This document shows positions 22,321 through 32,148 of a DNA stretch of 32,193 bases, in pieces (the first letter of the stretch is position 1; each line of letters starts with the position of its first letter). The notes under the pieces are model-generated. The model was not told the origin of the DNA. It made no database searches and worked only from the letters and a program-made list of their open reading frames with translations. The translations under genes were made by a program, and so were the position numbers. Source of the stretch: an uncultured Clostridium sp. (GTDB taxonomy: Bacteria; Bacillota; Clostridia; Lachnospirales; Lachnospiraceae); assembly GCA_945915475.1 (NCBI GenBank), contig CAMEFI010000036.1, forward strand, positions 1 to 32,193, read 5' to 3'.

Positions 22321-23751
22321 TTATCGCTTGCCCAGTGAACGTTTCATCATATTCAGGAATTCCTCATTGCTCTTTGTCCTGACAAACATGCGAAGCACCT
22401 CCTCAATGGATTCTTCTGCACGGTTGCCTGCAAATTCCTTGTGCATCATCTCCACTACTTCACGCTCTAACGGAGTAAGCAATAAATCATCTCTCCGGGT
22501 TCCTGATTTTGCGATATCGATTGCCGGAAAGATTCTTTTTTCCTGCAGTTTCCTATTCAGAACAAGCTCCATATTACCGGTTCCCTTAAACTCCTCAAAT
22601 ACAACATCATCCATCTTTGAGCCTGTCTCTACCAATGCCGTTGCAAGCACGGTAAGAGAACCGCCCTCCCGCATATTCCGGGCTGCACCGAAGAACTTCT
22701 TTGGCATATGGAGAGCCGCAGGGTCCAGACCACCGGTTAACGTTCTTCCACTCGGTGGAACCGTAAGGTTATATGCCCTTGCCAGTCTGGTAATGGAATC
22801 TAACAGAATTACCACATCTTCCTTATGTTCTACCAGACGTTTTGCCCGTTCCAACACCATCTCGGATACCCTCTTATGGTGTTCCGGAAGTTCATCAAAG
22901 GTAGAATAGATCACTTCTACATTCGGTCCTTCAATGGATTCCCGAATATCGGTAACCTCCTCCGGACGTTCATCGATCAGCAATACGATCAAATGCATAT
23001 CACGATATGTCCGGCTGATGCTGATGGCAATCTGCTTCAAAAGAGTGGTCTTACCTGCTTTCGGAGGAGCTACGATCATACCTCTCTGCCCTTTACCGAT
23101 TGGAGCAAGCAGATCCATAATACGCATGGAGATACTATGGGAATGGGCATTTTCAAGCTGAATCCGCTCATTTGGGAAAATCGGTGTCAAATCCTCAAAA
23201 TTCTTGCGTTTCATCGTCTCTTCTATGGTATATCCATTCACTGTCTTAATATACAATAAAGCAGCAAATTTCTCTTTCTCTGTTTTAACCTTTTGATTTC
23301 CTACTATAATGTCTCCGGTCTTTAAGTTAAATCGCTTAATCTGCGCCGGGGAAACATAAATATCCTGGTCTCCCGGTAAATAATTCTCACATCGAATAAA
23401 ACCAAATCCGTCCGACATCACTTCTAAAATACCATTGGCTTCCTTTCCGCTATCTAATGTAGAATCTACATGCTCTGATTCTGCTGTATCCGGTTGTCTG
23501 ACTGTTTCCTGTGATTTTGTAATTTCATTCTTCTTTACCGGTCTGTGTGCTTCCTTTGACTCTGCAGACTTCTCTATCGTTTTATGGGTATTCTTTGCAC
23601 GTAATGATTCTTCCTTCCCTGCTTTCTGATGTCCCTTGACCGCATTCAGAAGTTCTGCCAGTTCCCCTTTTTTCATCCCCGTAATTCCCTTGATTCCTAA
23701 TTCCTTTGCAACGGCCTTTAATTCCTGCAAAGTCATATCTTCATATTTCAT
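22321..23751 (-). CDS. rho: Transcription termination factor Rho
   Basis: Rho is a hexameric RNA-dependent ATPase that ends transcription. The 476-aa product has an N-terminal Rho_N helix bundle (1-38), a Lys/Glu/Ser-rich insert (about 41-105), and the cold-shock-type RNA-binding domain (106-175, with SDGFGFIRCENYLPGDQDIYVSP). The ATPase core follows: Walker A APPKAGKTT at 228-236, Walker B VLLIDERPEEV at about 256-266, Q-loop region LLDSITRLARAYN, and R-loop KSGTRRDDLL. It exceeds the common 420-430 residues because of the insert. SD AAAGGAG precedes the ATG. The promoter is shared with the divergent malic enzyme region, and the leader contains a small hairpin next to the SD. Confidence 0.97.
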   Translation of the reverse strand: MKYEDMTLQELKAVAKELGIKGITGMKKGELAELLNAVKGHQKAGKEESLRAKNTHKTIEKSAESKEAHRPVKKNEITKSQETVRQPDTAESEHVDSTLDSGKEANGILEVMSDGFGFIRCENYLPGDQDIYVSPAQIKRFNLKTGDIIVGNQKVKTEKEKFAALLYIKTVNGYTIEETMKRKNFEDLTPIFPNERIQLENAHSHSISMRIMDLLAPIGKGQRGMIVAPPKAGKTTLLKQIAISISRTYRDMHLIVLLIDERPEEVTDIRESIEGPNVEVIYSTFDELPEHHKRVSEMVLERAKRLVEHKEDVVILLDSITRLARAYNLTVPPSGRTLTGGLDPAALHMPKKFFGAARNMREGGSLTVLATALVETGSKMDDVVFEEFKGTGNMELVLNRKLQEKRIFPAIDIAKSGTRRDDLLLTPLEREVVEMMHKEFAGNRAEESIEEVLRMFVRTKSNEEFLNMMKRSLGKR

Positions 23752-23768
23752 GCAAGCTCCTTTCTAAT

Positions 23769-23789
23769 TTCTCATATTAAAAATGAGAA
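23769..23789 (-). promoter_or_regulatory. Leader hairpin just upstream of the rho SD
   Basis: On the - strand TTCTCAT-N7-ATGAGAA, a 7-bp perfect stem ending about 6 bases before the AAAGGAG SD. It may modulate rho translation; rho leaders are often autoregulated in other bacteria. Confidence 0.35.
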
Positions 23790-23883
23790 CACTTGTCCTA
23801 TCTTCACTTTCCTTCATCATATCATATATTGTAATGGGAAAAATCCGAATTAGATTAAGAATAAAACCTTTATAGCTATCTCG

Positions 23884-23911
23884 ATTATAGCATACTTTTA
23901 AAGATTGTAAA
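23884..23911 (-). promoter_or_regulatory. Promoter of rho
   Basis: On the - strand TTTACA, a 16-base spacer and TATAAT. The predicted leader is about 125 bases, long for a single gene and free of convincing ORFs. Confidence 0.7.
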
Positions 23912-23926
23912 GCATTAAATCTACTC

Positions 23927-23955
23927 TTGCACATCGAATGTTCAAATGGTAAAAT
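23927..23955 (+). promoter_or_regulatory. Promoter of the malic enzyme gene
   Basis: TTGCAC (23927-23932), 17 bases, TAAAAT (23950-23955). It diverges from the rho promoter, with the -35 boxes 15 bases apart, so the two may compete. Confidence 0.65.
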
Positions 23956-24000
23956 TAAAAATAGTGTGTTTCTCACAAATACAAATGAAAGGTGATCATA

Positions 24001-25155
24001 ATGGACGTTTACGAAAAATCATTACAATTACATGAACAATGGGCTGGTAAAATGGATACTATACCAAAATGCCCGGTTAAATCAAGAGAAGATTTATCCC
24101 TTGCTTATACTCCCGGTGTTGCAGAACCATGTCGCAAAATTGCTGCGAACCCGGAAGATGTATACAAATATACCCAAAAGGGCAACACGGTTGCCGTTGT
24201 TTCTGACGGAAGCGCAGTTCTTGGACTTGGCAATATCGGTGCCGCTGCCGCTATGCCGGTTATGGAAGGCAAAGCCGTACTGTTCAAATCCTTTGGTAAC
24301 GTGAATGCTGTCCCGATCTGTTTAGATACCCAGGACACAGATGAGATTGTGGACACCGTTATCCGAATTGCTCCTGCATTTGGTGGTATTAACTTAGAGG
24401 ATATTTCCGCTCCCCGCTGTTTTGAGATTGAGCAGCGTTTAAATGATGCCTTAGATATTCCTGTCTTTCATGATGATCAGCACGGAACCGCCATCGTTGT
24501 TCTTTCCGGTATCATCAACGGACTGCGTATTACAGGTAAAAAGAAAGAGAATTGTAAAGTTGTCGTAAACGGTGCCGGTTCGGCCGGTATCGCCATTACA
24601 AAATTGCTTCTGACATATGGTTTCCGGAACGTTACCATGTGCGACCGCAACGGAATTCTTCATAAGGACTACGACGGACTCAATTGGATGCAGAAAGAAA
24701 TGCTTTCCGTTACCAACTTAGACAATCAAACCGGAACTCTTGCGGATGCGTTAAAAGGCGCCGATATTTTCATTGGTGTATCTGCCCCCGGAATTGTATC
24801 CGCCGAGATGGTACAATCCATGAATAAAGACTCCATTTTATTTGCCATGGCAAATCCAACTCCGGAAATTATGCCGGATGTAGCCAAGGCTGCCGGTGCA
24901 AGAATCGTAGGAACCGGACGTTCTGATTTTCCTAATCAGGTGAATAATGTAGTTGCTTTCCCCGGAATCTTCAAAGGCGCTTTAGAGGGACGTGCTTCCA
25001 TCATAACAGAAGAAATGAAGCTCGCAGCCGCACAAGCCATTGCAGATCTGGTTTCAGATGAGGAATTAAATGACGATTTTATCATGCCGGAAGCTTTTGA
25101 TCCAAGAGTTGCCGATGCAGTCAGTGAAGCTGTTAAGTCACATATTAAGAGATAA
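24001..25155 (+). CDS. NAD(P)-dependent malic enzyme
   Basis: It converts malate to pyruvate and CO2 with NAD(P) reduction, joining the dicarboxylate and pyruvate pools. From ATG 24001 the 384-aa product is the short bacterial type without a phosphotransacetylase extension. It shows Tyr36 in LAYTPGVAEPCR, Lys91 in MEGKAVLFK, the metal site Glu133-Asp134 and FHDDQHGTA at 156-164, and the Rossmann motif GAGSAG at 191-196. A GTG at 23992 lies in the SD and is rejected; AAAGGTGA is 8 bases before ATG 24001. NAD versus NADP preference cannot be read safely. It is followed 16 bases on by a DUF4364 gene on the same strand. Confidence 0.95.
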   Translation: MDVYEKSLQLHEQWAGKMDTIPKCPVKSREDLSLAYTPGVAEPCRKIAANPEDVYKYTQKGNTVAVVSDGSAVLGLGNIGAAAAMPVMEGKAVLFKSFGNVNAVPICLDTQDTDEIVDTVIRIAPAFGGINLEDISAPRCFEIEQRLNDALDIPVFHDDQHGTAIVVLSGIINGLRITGKKKENCKVVVNGAGSAGIAITKLLLTYGFRNVTMCDRNGILHKDYDGLNWMQKEMLSVTNLDNQTGTLADALKGADIFIGVSAPGIVSAEMVQSMNKDSILFAMANPTPEIMPDVAKAAGARIVGTGRSDFPNQVNNVVAFPGIFKGALEGRASIITEEMKLAAAQAIADLVSDEELNDDFIMPEAFDPRVADAVSEAVKSHIKR

Positions 25156-25171
25156 TAATAGGGTAATCATT

Positions 25172-25690
25172 ATGACAAGTGAAGGATTAGTATTATACAA
25201 ATTAATGGTGTTATATATGTTAGACCGGGTGGACTTTCCTCTTACCGGTTCCCAGATATCCCAGTTCATATTAGATAAGGGCTATACCACATATTTCAAT
25301 CTGCAGATTGCCCTGAATGAATTGATAGAAAATGATTTTATCAAGCCCACAACGGAACGGAATCATTCTCTTTATGAGATTACCGACCAGGGAAAAGAAG
25401 CTTTGGAATTATTTGAGTTCAAGATATCAGATGCAATTAAGATGGATATTCTCAATTATTTGAAAGAACAGAAAATTGAGCTTAGGAATGAATCTGCCAT
25501 TTGTTCCGACTACTATCCTTCCAATAACGAATACATTGCCCAATGCAGCATCAAAGAACGTAACCAGACACTGTTAGAAATTAAGCTTACCGTACCGACA
25601 CAGGAACAGGCAATTCATATCTGTGATTCCTGGAAAGATAAAAGCGAGGACATCTACCAGTATCTGATTACACAAATCTGGCAGGTATAA
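25172..25690 (+). CDS. DUF4364 family protein, probable winged-helix regulator
   Basis: From ATG 25172 the product is 172 aa. The first 75 residues look like a winged helix (LVLYKLMVLYMLDRVDFPLTGSQISQFILDKGYTTYFNLQIALNELIENDFI, then a hairpin TTERNHSLYEITDQGKEAL). The C-terminal part is an alpha/beta domain (about 110-172) typical of DUF4364. No membrane segment is present. A longer frame from 25070 overlaps the malic enzyme and is rejected. The short gap implies co-transcription with the malic enzyme, so regulation of that gene is a reasonable guess, but DUF4364 genes occur widely in Clostridia and the target is not known. Confidence 0.87.
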   Translation: MTSEGLVLYKLMVLYMLDRVDFPLTGSQISQFILDKGYTTYFNLQIALNELIENDFIKPTTERNHSLYEITDQGKEALELFEFKISDAIKMDILNYLKEQKIELRNESAICSDYYPSNNEYIAQCSIKERNQTLLEIKLTVPTQEQAIHICDSWKDKSEDIYQYLITQIWQV

Positions 25691-25707
25691 AAGAAATGCA
25701 TAATAAT

Positions 25708-25791
25708 ATGCTTATTGTGTAATATATGCAGCCTTGCAATCACATTCGGAACAAAATGCTACGCAAAGCTGCTGTATATTCACATAAGCAT
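25708..25791. repeat. Long imperfect inverted repeat between convergent DUF4364 and engB
   Basis: Left arm 25708-25732 (ATGCTTAT ... GCAGC) pairs with right arm 25768-25791 (GCTGC ... ATAAGCAT). Most of the arm pairs, with small bulges, around a 35-base centre that can itself pair through TTGC/GCAA. No strong T-tract follows on the + strand; on the - strand a small hairpin, GCATA-TTAT-TATGC then ATTTCTTTT, could end engB transcripts. The region could be a structured RNA or a terminator relic. The remaining bases of this gap (25691-25833) show no gene. Confidence 0.6.
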
Positions 25792-25833
25792 GACACAGAT
25801 AAAATATATTACAATTACCGGTTGGTATATCTA

Positions 25834-26424
25834 TTACTCTTCCATCATGATACTTTCCACATAATCAAGGATCTCATCCCTTCCCTGCTTTGACAATGCC
25901 GAATATGGGAAAATCAGACCATCCTTTTCCATCTCTAATTTTGTCCTGATTATCTTCAGATTCTTCTGAAGCTGCGATCTTTTTATCTTATCCAGCTTTG
26001 TAGCAATGATTACCGGGGTAAAGCCATTATGGCAGATCCAGTCATACATCATTTTATCATTTGCAGATGGTTCATGTCGAATATCCACTAATAGAAAAAC
26101 GAGAACAAGCTGCTTCGATGTCTGCAGATACCGTTCAATCATTTTCCCCCATTTTTCCCTTTCACTTGCAGAAACCTTCGCATAACCATATCCCGGTAAA
26201 TCCACAAAGTAAAAAGAATCATTCACTTTATAAAAGTTAATCGTCTGTGTCTTACCCGGCTGTGATGATGTACGCGCCAATGCCTTCCGATTCAATAATC
26301 CATTAATCAGTGAGGACTTCCCCACATTGGACTTACCTGCAAATGCGATCTCTATACCGTCATTTTGTGGCAGCCTGCTGGTAATCCCACAAACGGTTTC
26401 TAATTCAGCACCCTTAATTACCAT
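25834..26424 (-). CDS. engB: Ribosome biogenesis GTPase EngB (YsxC/YihA)
   Basis: An essential small GTPase needed for maturation of the large ribosomal subunit. The 196-aa product shows G1 GKSNVGKS at 30-37, switch II/G3 DLPGYGYA at 75-82, G4 TKLD at 142-145 (Asn-to-Thr variant typical of this family), and SALSKQG near the end (G5). Usual length. An SD (AGGAGTAGGA) lies directly before the ATG. It is 38 bases downstream of lon, the last gene of the tig-clpP-clpX-lon-engB group. Confidence 0.96.
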   Translation of the reverse strand: MVIKGAELETVCGITSRLPQNDGIEIAFAGKSNVGKSSLINGLLNRKALARTSSQPGKTQTINFYKVNDSFYFVDLPGYGYAKVSASEREKWGKMIERYLQTSKQLVLVFLLVDIRHEPSANDKMMYDWICHNGFTPVIIATKLDKIKRSQLQKNLKIIRTKLEMEKDGLIFPYSALSKQGRDEILDYVESIMMEE

Positions 26425-26462
26425 TTTCCTACTCCTTCTACTCTTATTTCGCTGTGTTTGAA

Positions 26463-28811
26463 TTATTTCTGTTTCAAAGAAAATCCATGTTTTACGATTC
26501 CACAGGTAATAACCTCGCTCATTTCCGATACATAGATAATCTCCATACCCTGTATAATCTCTATATCAAGTTCTTCTACATTCTTCTTATTCCGAAGAGG
26601 AACCAATACCCTTTTCATTCCGGCATTATTGGCAGCCAGCAATTTCTCTTTCAATCCTCCGATGGGAAGTACCTGTCCTTTGAGTGTAACCTCCCCCGTC
26701 ATTGCAAGCTTACCATCTACCGGCTTATTCATAAGTGCAGAATAAATGGCTAATGCCATTGTAATGCCAGCCGAAGGACCGTCCTTCGGTGTTGCGCCTT
26801 CCGGAACATGCAAATGCACCTGGTGCTTTTCAAAGTAGTCCTCCGGCAGCTTCTTAATCTCAGGGAGGGTACGAACATATGACAAAGCAATCTGTGCCGA
26901 CTCTTTCATAACATCCCCCAAATTACCGGTAAGCATCAAACCACCTTTTCCATTTAACAGATTCACTTCAATCTGCAATGTATCTCCGCCAACCTTAGTC
27001 CATGCAAGACCGGTTACGATACCAACACGATCTTCATGTTGTTGATCTTCCTCAGCGTAAGTCTCCACACCCAGTAATTCCACAACCTTTTTCGGCGTAA
27101 CGCGCAAAGACTTATATTCCTCTGTCAAAATGCCTCTCGCTGCCTTTTGCATAAGTCTTCCAACCAGTCTCTCCAAATTACGCACACCCGCTTCTCTTGT
27201 ATAATTCCGGATCAATTTGTGGATTGTGTCATCCGTAATTTTGAATTGTGAACTTCTAAGCCCATTTAATTTCCGCTGCTTTGGTATTAAATATAATTTG
27301 GCAATATGGAATTTTTCATTCTCTGTATAACTGTTTACCTCAATCAATTCCATACGATCCCGTAAAGGTTCCGGAATCTGCCCTGCATCATTGGCAGTGG
27401 CAATGAACAGGACCCCACTTAAATCAACAGGCACCTCAAAATAGTGATCCACAAAATGTACATTCTGCTCTCCGTCTAACACTTCCAATAACGCCGAAGA
27501 TGTATCACCCTTGTAATCACTGCTTGTCTTATCAATCTCATCTAACAAGATTAATGGATTATTCACACCGGTCTTGGTAATTGTGGATACGATTCTTCCC
27601 GGCATGGCTCCAATATAAGTCTTCCGATGTCCACGTATCTCTGCTTCATCCCGGACACCACCTAATGCAATTCTGCCATATTCCTTATGCAAAGCCGTTG
27701 CAATAGACTTTGCAATAGATGTTTTTCCGGTTCCCGGAGGTCCTACCAGACATAAGATTGGTGCATCCTTTCGTCCGCTCAAATTCCGGACAGCAAGATA
27801 ATCAATGATTCTCTCCTTCACCTTCTTAAGTCCATAATGATCCTTTTCTAACTGTTCGATGGCTTCGCTTAAGTTGCTGTTTTCTTCCTTACGTGTACTC
27901 CATGGATATTCCAGAATCGTCTCAATATAATTACGCAACACCGCACTCTCAGAGGAGGAATATGGAAGATTCTGAAATTTCCGAATCTCCTTCGTCAATT
28001 TGTCCCGTACTTCCTGCGGCGGATTCACGACACTCAGCTGTTCTAGATATCGTTCCCCTTCATCCTCACTATCTTCTTCCCCCAGCTCCTGACGGATTAC
28101 TTTCATCTGCTCTCTTAAAACGTAATCTCTCTGATTCTTGTTCACACATGCTTTCAATTTTCCAATAATATCTGTACGAACTTCACCAATCTCTATCTCA
28201 TTCATTAAGATAGACATCAAAGTCTCTGCCCGCTCTTTCAAATCAGCCGTTCCAAGAATCTCCTGCTTCTTCCCATAATCAATGGGAGCCGCCTCCGCTG
28301 TCAAATCTACCAAAGTCTCTAAAGAACGAACTCTTTTTAATGTCTTTACAACCGTATCACTTGTAAGAATTGCATTGGATTCACACTGATCGATCAACTC
28401 TTTCACCGTTCTCACATATGCTTTATTCTCTGTTGCCGACAAGGACTCTTTTTGCGTCTCATATGTGGAAATCTCTGCCATATAACAAGGAACATTCTCT
28501 GTAAGAATACTCTTAAGCTTCGCCCTGCGCTGTCCTAGAAGCATTACTCTAACCACATTTTTAGGTAATTTCAGCATTTGCTTTACTTTTACAACAGTTC
28601 CTACATCATACAAGTCTTCTGTTGTAAATGTGTCTCCGAGTGCCACATCCTTTGCTGTTACAACAAACAGATCAAGATTCTCATTCATTGCATGTTGCAC
28701 TGCTTTCAAGGAATCTTCTCTCTGGATGTCAATATGTACACTTGTTTCCGGCATCATAACCAGATCCCGGAATATCATCATGGGAATCGTCTGTCTTTCT
28801 TCTTTTCTCAT
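26463..28811 (-). CDS. lon: ATP-dependent protease Lon (endopeptidase La)
   Basis: Lon degrades misfolded and regulatory proteins. The 782-aa product has the N-terminal substrate domain (LAN, 8-205), the helical linker, Walker A GPPGTGKT at 357-364, Walker [10 protein letters not shown] at about 420-428, the sensor region [19 protein letters not shown], and the Ser/Lys protease domain with Ser680 (PKDGPSAG) and Lys723 ([10 protein letters not shown]). Spacing of 43 residues between the two catalytic residues equals that of E. coli Lon. SD GAGGA precedes the ATG. A hairpin sits between clpX and lon. No CtsR or CIRCE site was seen upstream. Confidence 0.98.
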   Translation of the reverse strand: MRKEERQTIPMMIFRDLVMMPETSVHIDIQREDSLKAVQHAMNENLDLFVVTAKDVALGDTFTTEDLYDVGTVVKVKQMLKLPKNVVRVMLLGQRRAKLKSILTENVPCYMAEISTYETQKESLSATENKAYVRTVKELIDQCESNAILTSDTVVKTLKRVRSLETLVDLTAEAAPIDYGKKQEILGTADLKERAETLMSILMNEIEIGEVRTDIIGKLKACVNKNQRDYVLREQMKVIRQELGEEDSEDEGERYLEQLSVVNPPQEVRDKLTKEIRKFQNLPYSSSESAVLRNYIETILEYPWSTRKEENSNLSEAIEQLEKDHYGLKKVKERIIDYLAVRNLSGRKDAPILCLVGPPGTGKTSIAKSIATALHKEYGRIALGGVRDEAEIRGHRKTYIGAMPGRIVSTITKTGVNNPLILLDEIDKTSSDYKGDTSSALLEVLDGEQNVHFVDHYFEVPVDLSGVLFIATANDAGQIPEPLRDRMELIEVNSYTENEKFHIAKLYLIPKQRKLNGLRSSQFKITDDTIHKLIRNYTREAGVRNLERLVGRLMQKAARGILTEEYKSLRVTPKKVVELLGVETYAEEDQQHEDRVGIVTGLAWTKVGGDTLQIEVNLLNGKGGLMLTGNLGDVMKESAQIALSYVRTLPEIKKLPEDYFEKHQVHLHVPEGATPKDGPSAGITMALAIYSALMNKPVDGKLAMTGEVTLKGQVLPIGGLKEKLLAANNAGMKRVLVPLRNKKNVEELDIEIIQGMEIIYVSEMSEVITCGIVKHGFSLKQK

Positions 28812-28865
28812 GTTCTATCCTCATTTCACGTCTCCAGTTCTATTCTGGATTCACTTTATCCTAAT

Positions 28866-28908
28866 ATACACAAAACGGAATCTGAAGCACATGGCAACAG
28901 ATTCCGTT
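28866..28908 (-). terminator. Terminator or attenuator between clpX and lon
   Basis: On the - strand AACGGAATCTG and CAGATTCCGTT form an 11-bp perfect stem around a 13-base loop, followed by TTGTGTATATT. The U-run is short, so it may only partly stop transcription or act as a processing site. Confidence 0.65.
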
Positions 28909-28926
28909 CTCATACTTAAACTTATG

Positions 28927-30219
28927 TTATGCGATCTCTCCGTTATTCTTCTTTGGATGACGCTTTACAAAAGACTTCCGTGGACGCGGAGAATCTGAAT
29001 ATACTACCTCCGGCTCTCCTGTTCCATCTACCGTTTCCTTTGTAATCACACACTTGGAAATCTCTTCATTGGAAGGAACCTCATACATCAGATCGGTTAC
29101 GCTCTTTTCAATAATAGAACGTAATCCACGGGCTCCCGTCTTGCGTTCCATTGTGATCTTAGCAATCTCCCGCAGTGCATCCTCTTCAAACTCAAGTTCC
29201 ACACCATCTAACTCGAACAACTTCTTATACTGCTTGCATATCGCACTCTTTGGTTCTGTCAGAATCCGCATTAAAGCCTCTTCATCCAGTAAATCCAGTG
29301 TAACCGTCACCGGCACACGACCAATAAACTCTGGAATCAATCCATATTTTACAAAATCAGAAGGTGTTACCTGCTTCAGCAACTCTCCCACATTCTCATC
29401 TGTGTGCTCTGCAAGCTCTGCACCAAATCCTATTGACTTCTTGCCAATCCGGTTCTCGATTACTTTCTCTAAGCCGTCAAAAGCACCACCACAAATAAAC
29501 AATATATTAGTTGTATCAATCTGAATGAAATCCTGATGTGGATGTTTTCTTCCTCCCTGAGGAGGAACAGAAGCTACCGTACCTTCAATGATCTTCAGTA
29601 AGGCCTGCTGAACACCCTCACCGGATACATCTCTTGTAATGGATACGTTCTCTGACTTCTTCGTAATCTTATCAATCTCATCAATATAAATAATACCGTG
29701 TTGTGCACGCTCAATATCATAATCGGCAGCCTGAATAATCTTAAGAAGAATATTCTCTACATCTTCACCGACATAACCAGCCTCAGTTAATGCTGTCGCA
29801 TCTGCTATTGCAAATGGAACATTCAATAGTTTAGCAAGTGTCTGTGCCAAATACGTCTTACCGGAACCGGTTGGTCCCACCATAATGATATTACTCTTTT
29901 GTAATTCCACATCAAAATCTTTGTCGGAAAGAATTCTCTTATAATGATTATATACTGCAACCGACAGTACTTTCTTTGCTTCTTCCTGACCAATCACATA
30001 CTGGTCTAGAAATTCCTTAATTTCCTTTGGCTTCAGTAAGTTAATATCGGAGGACTCATCATAATCTTCTAATTCATCCTCGATAATCTCAGAACAAACC
30101 TCAATACATTCATCACAGATAAATACATTCTGACCCGCTATCAGCTTACGTACCTGATCCTGCGTCTTATTACAAAACGAACAACGTAAAGGCTTTCTGT
30201 CATCTCCACGAATTGCCAT
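28927..30219 (-). CDS. clpX: ClpX, ATPase subunit of Clp protease
   Basis: ClpX unfolds proteins and feeds them to ClpP. The 430-aa product has the zinc-binding domain C13, C16, C35 and C38, Walker A GPTGSGKT at 115-122, the pore loop GYVGEDVE, Walker [11 protein letters not shown], the RKH-loop [10 protein letters not shown], and the IGF tripeptide in KSIGFGAE for ClpP docking. The sensor-2 [10 protein letters not shown] is present. SD GAGGTG precedes the ATG. It is 28 bases after clpP on the same strand. Confidence 0.98.
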   Translation of the reverse strand: MAIRGDDRKPLRCSFCNKTQDQVRKLIAGQNVFICDECIEVCSEIIEDELEDYDESSDINLLKPKEIKEFLDQYVIGQEEAKKVLSVAVYNHYKRILSDKDFDVELQKSNIIMVGPTGSGKTYLAQTLAKLLNVPFAIADATALTEAGYVGEDVENILLKIIQAADYDIERAQHGIIYIDEIDKITKKSENVSITRDVSGEGVQQALLKIIEGTVASVPPQGGRKHPHQDFIQIDTTNILFICGGAFDGLEKVIENRIGKKSIGFGAELAEHTDENVGELLKQVTPSDFVKYGLIPEFIGRVPVTVTLDLLDEEALMRILTEPKSAICKQYKKLFELDGVELEFEEDALREIAKITMERKTGARGLRSIIEKSVTDLMYEVPSNEEISKCVITKETVDGTGEPEVVYSDSPRPRKSFVKRHPKKNNGEIA

Positions 30220-30247
30220 TGCTACACCTCATTCTCTCTATCAATTC

Positions 30248-30838
30248 TTACTGACGATTCTCCACAACAGAATCAATCAATCCATATTCTTTCGCAGCAG
30301 CAGCGCTTAACCAGTTATCACGATCGGTATCTTTTTCAATCACTTCATATGGTTTGCCTGTCTCTTTTGCTAAAATCTCATTGATTTTCTTCTTTGTATT
30401 CAGGATATGGGCAGTTGTAATCTCCATATCACTTGCCTGGCTTCCGCTTGGCATGCCACCCATCGGCTGATGAATCATAATCTCTGCATTTGGAAGTGCC
30501 ATACGTTTACCAGGTGCACCACCTGCCAACAAAAATGCACCCATACTTGCTGCCATACCTACACAAATGGTAGATACATCACATTTGATATAATTCATGG
30601 TATCAAAAATACCAAATCCTGCAGAAACAGAACCACCCGGACTATTGATATACAAAGAAATATCCTTTGTCGGATCTTCTGACTCTAAAAAAAGCAACTG
30701 TGCAATCACAAGACTTGCCGTTGTATCATTCACTTCTTCTCCAAGAAAAATAATACGATCCTTTAATAATCTGGAGTAAATATCATAAGAACGCTCTCCC
30801 CTGCTTGTCTGTTCAATGACATAAGGTACCAAACTCAT
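30248..30838 (-). CDS. clpP: ClpP, proteolytic subunit of Clp protease
   Basis: A serine peptidase that assembles into a double-ring chamber under ClpX. From ATG 30838 the 196-aa product has the triad Ser98 (GMAASMGAF), His123 (MIHQPMGG) and Asp172 (DTDRDNW), at the canonical positions. The N-terminus ([25 protein letters not shown]) is typical. An in-frame upstream start at 30856 lies before the SD AGGAGG and is rejected. It lies between tig and clpX with short gaps. Confidence 0.98.
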   Translation of the reverse strand: MSLVPYVIEQTSRGERSYDIYSRLLKDRIIFLGEEVNDTTASLVIAQLLFLESEDPTKDISLYINSPGGSVSAGFGIFDTMNYIKCDVSTICVGMAASMGAFLLAGGAPGKRMALPNAEIMIHQPMGGMPSGSQASDMEITTAHILNTKKKINEILAKETGKPYEVIEKDTDRDNWLSAAAAKEYGLIDSVVENRQ

Positions 30839-30861
30839 ACAAAATCCTCCTATCAAAATAA

Positions 30862-32148
30862 TTATTTCTCAACTGCTGCATCTGTTACCAGGTCTACTGC
30901 TTTCTGAACAGCGATATCCTGCTTAATGGCATCCTTTTCAGAATCACCAACCAAACCGGTTAACTGCTCAATATCCATCTGATACATATCAGCCATCTTC
31001 TTAAGTTCGTCATTCAACTCTTCTTCAGATACCTGAATATCTTCTTCTTTTGCAACTGCCTCTAACACAAGACGTGACTTAATTCTTCTCTCTGCCTCCG
31101 GTGTAGCAGTCTCTAAGAACTTCTCTTTTGTCATTCCTGTAAACTGGAAGTACTGATCCACAGAAAGTCCCTGATAGCTTAACTGCTGAGAGAACTCATT
31201 GAGCATCTGCTCTTTTGTTGTCTCTAACATTGGATCCGGAATATCCATAGTAGAATTCTCAATAATCTTGTCAATTACAAGACCTTCCTTCTGATTCTTA
31301 GCAGCTTTCTCCTTCTTCACTTTGAGTGTTGCCTTTAAGTCTGCTTTGTATTCATCCATTGTATCAAACTCAGACACTTCGGATGCAAACTCATCATCTA
31401 ACTCCGGAAGCTCTGTCTCCTTGATACCATTCAACTTACACTTAAATACAGCCGGCTTGCCAGCAAGATCCTCTGCCTGATAATCCTCCGGGAATGTAAC
31501 ATTAACATCAAATTCCTCGCCAATATTCTTACCAACAATCTGATCCTCAAAGGTATCAATGAAAGAATGAGAACCCAATGTCAACTGATAATTCTCACCT
31601 TTACCACCTTCAAAAGCTTCACCGTCTACAAATCCCTCAAAATCAAGTGTTACTTCATCGTCCATCTTAGCTGCTCTATCTTCAACAGGAATTGTACGTG
31701 AATTCTGCTTCTGCACATTCAATAATTCTGCCTGAACATCCTCGTCAGTTACTTCTGCATCTACCTTATCAACCTCAACACCCTTATACTGACCAAGTGT
31801 TACTTCCGGTTTCACTGCAACAGTTGCTGTATAGATAAAGTCTTTTCCCTTCTCCATCTGTGAAACATTAATCTGTGGACGGGATACAACATCTAAGCCA
31901 CACTCATCTAATGCACCAGGATAAGAAGCTTCCATACATGTATTGGCAGCATCCTCGTAGAACATCTCCGGTCCATACATCTTCTCTAAATATGCCTGTG
32001 GAACTTTTCCTTTACGGAATCCAGGAACAGAAATCTTTCCTTTCTGCTTATTATAAGATGCCTTCATTGCCTCAATAAACTCATCGGCCGGCACCGTAAT
32101 TGTAAGCTTTGCCATATTCTTTTCCAAATTTTCCACTGTTAAACTCAT
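30862..32148 (-). CDS. tig: Trigger factor, ribosome-associated chaperone
   Basis: Trigger factor binds L23 at the exit tunnel and shields nascent chains. From ATG 32148 the 428-aa product has the ribosome-binding tail with GFRKGKVP at 43-50, the FKBP-type PPIase domain (about 155-245; [23 protein letters not shown] onward), and the helical C-terminal chaperone domain. A TTG at 32157 is in frame but only two bases from the AAGGAGG SD, so ATG 32148 is preferred. It heads the clpP-clpX-lon-engB set. Its promoter is probably beyond or at the window edge; only 45 leader bases are visible. Confidence 0.97.
   Translation of the reverse strand: MSLTVENLEKNMAKLTITVPADEFIEAMKASYNKQKGKISVPGFRKGKVPQAYLEKMYGPEMFYEDAANTCMEASYPGALDECGLDVVSRPQINVSQMEKGKDFIYTATVAVKPEVTLGQYKGVEVDKVDAEVTDEDVQAELLNVQKQNSRTIPVEDRAAKMDDEVTLDFEGFVDGEAFEGGKGENYQLTLGSHSFIDTFEDQIVGKNIGEEFDVNVTFPEDYQAEDLAGKPAVFKCKLNGIKETELPELDDEFASEVSEFDTMDEYKADLKATLKVKKEKAAKNQKEGLVIDKIIENSTMDIPDPMLETTKEQMLNEFSQQLSYQGLSVDQYFQFTGMTKEKFLETATPEAERRIKSRLVLEAVAKEEDIQVSEEELNDELKKMADMYQMDIEQLTGLVGDSEKDAIKQDIAVQKAVDLVTDAAVEK

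Noticed and set aside
23764-23976. 70-aa open frame upstream of rho
   Set aside because: It spans the rho promoter and leader, starts upstream of the predicted transcription start and has no SD.
30839-30861. CtsR or CIRCE heat-shock operator near the clp/lon genes
   Set aside because: Neither the CtsR heptad repeat nor the TTAGCACTC inverted repeat is found in the clpP, clpX or lon gaps; the tig upstream region is outside the window.
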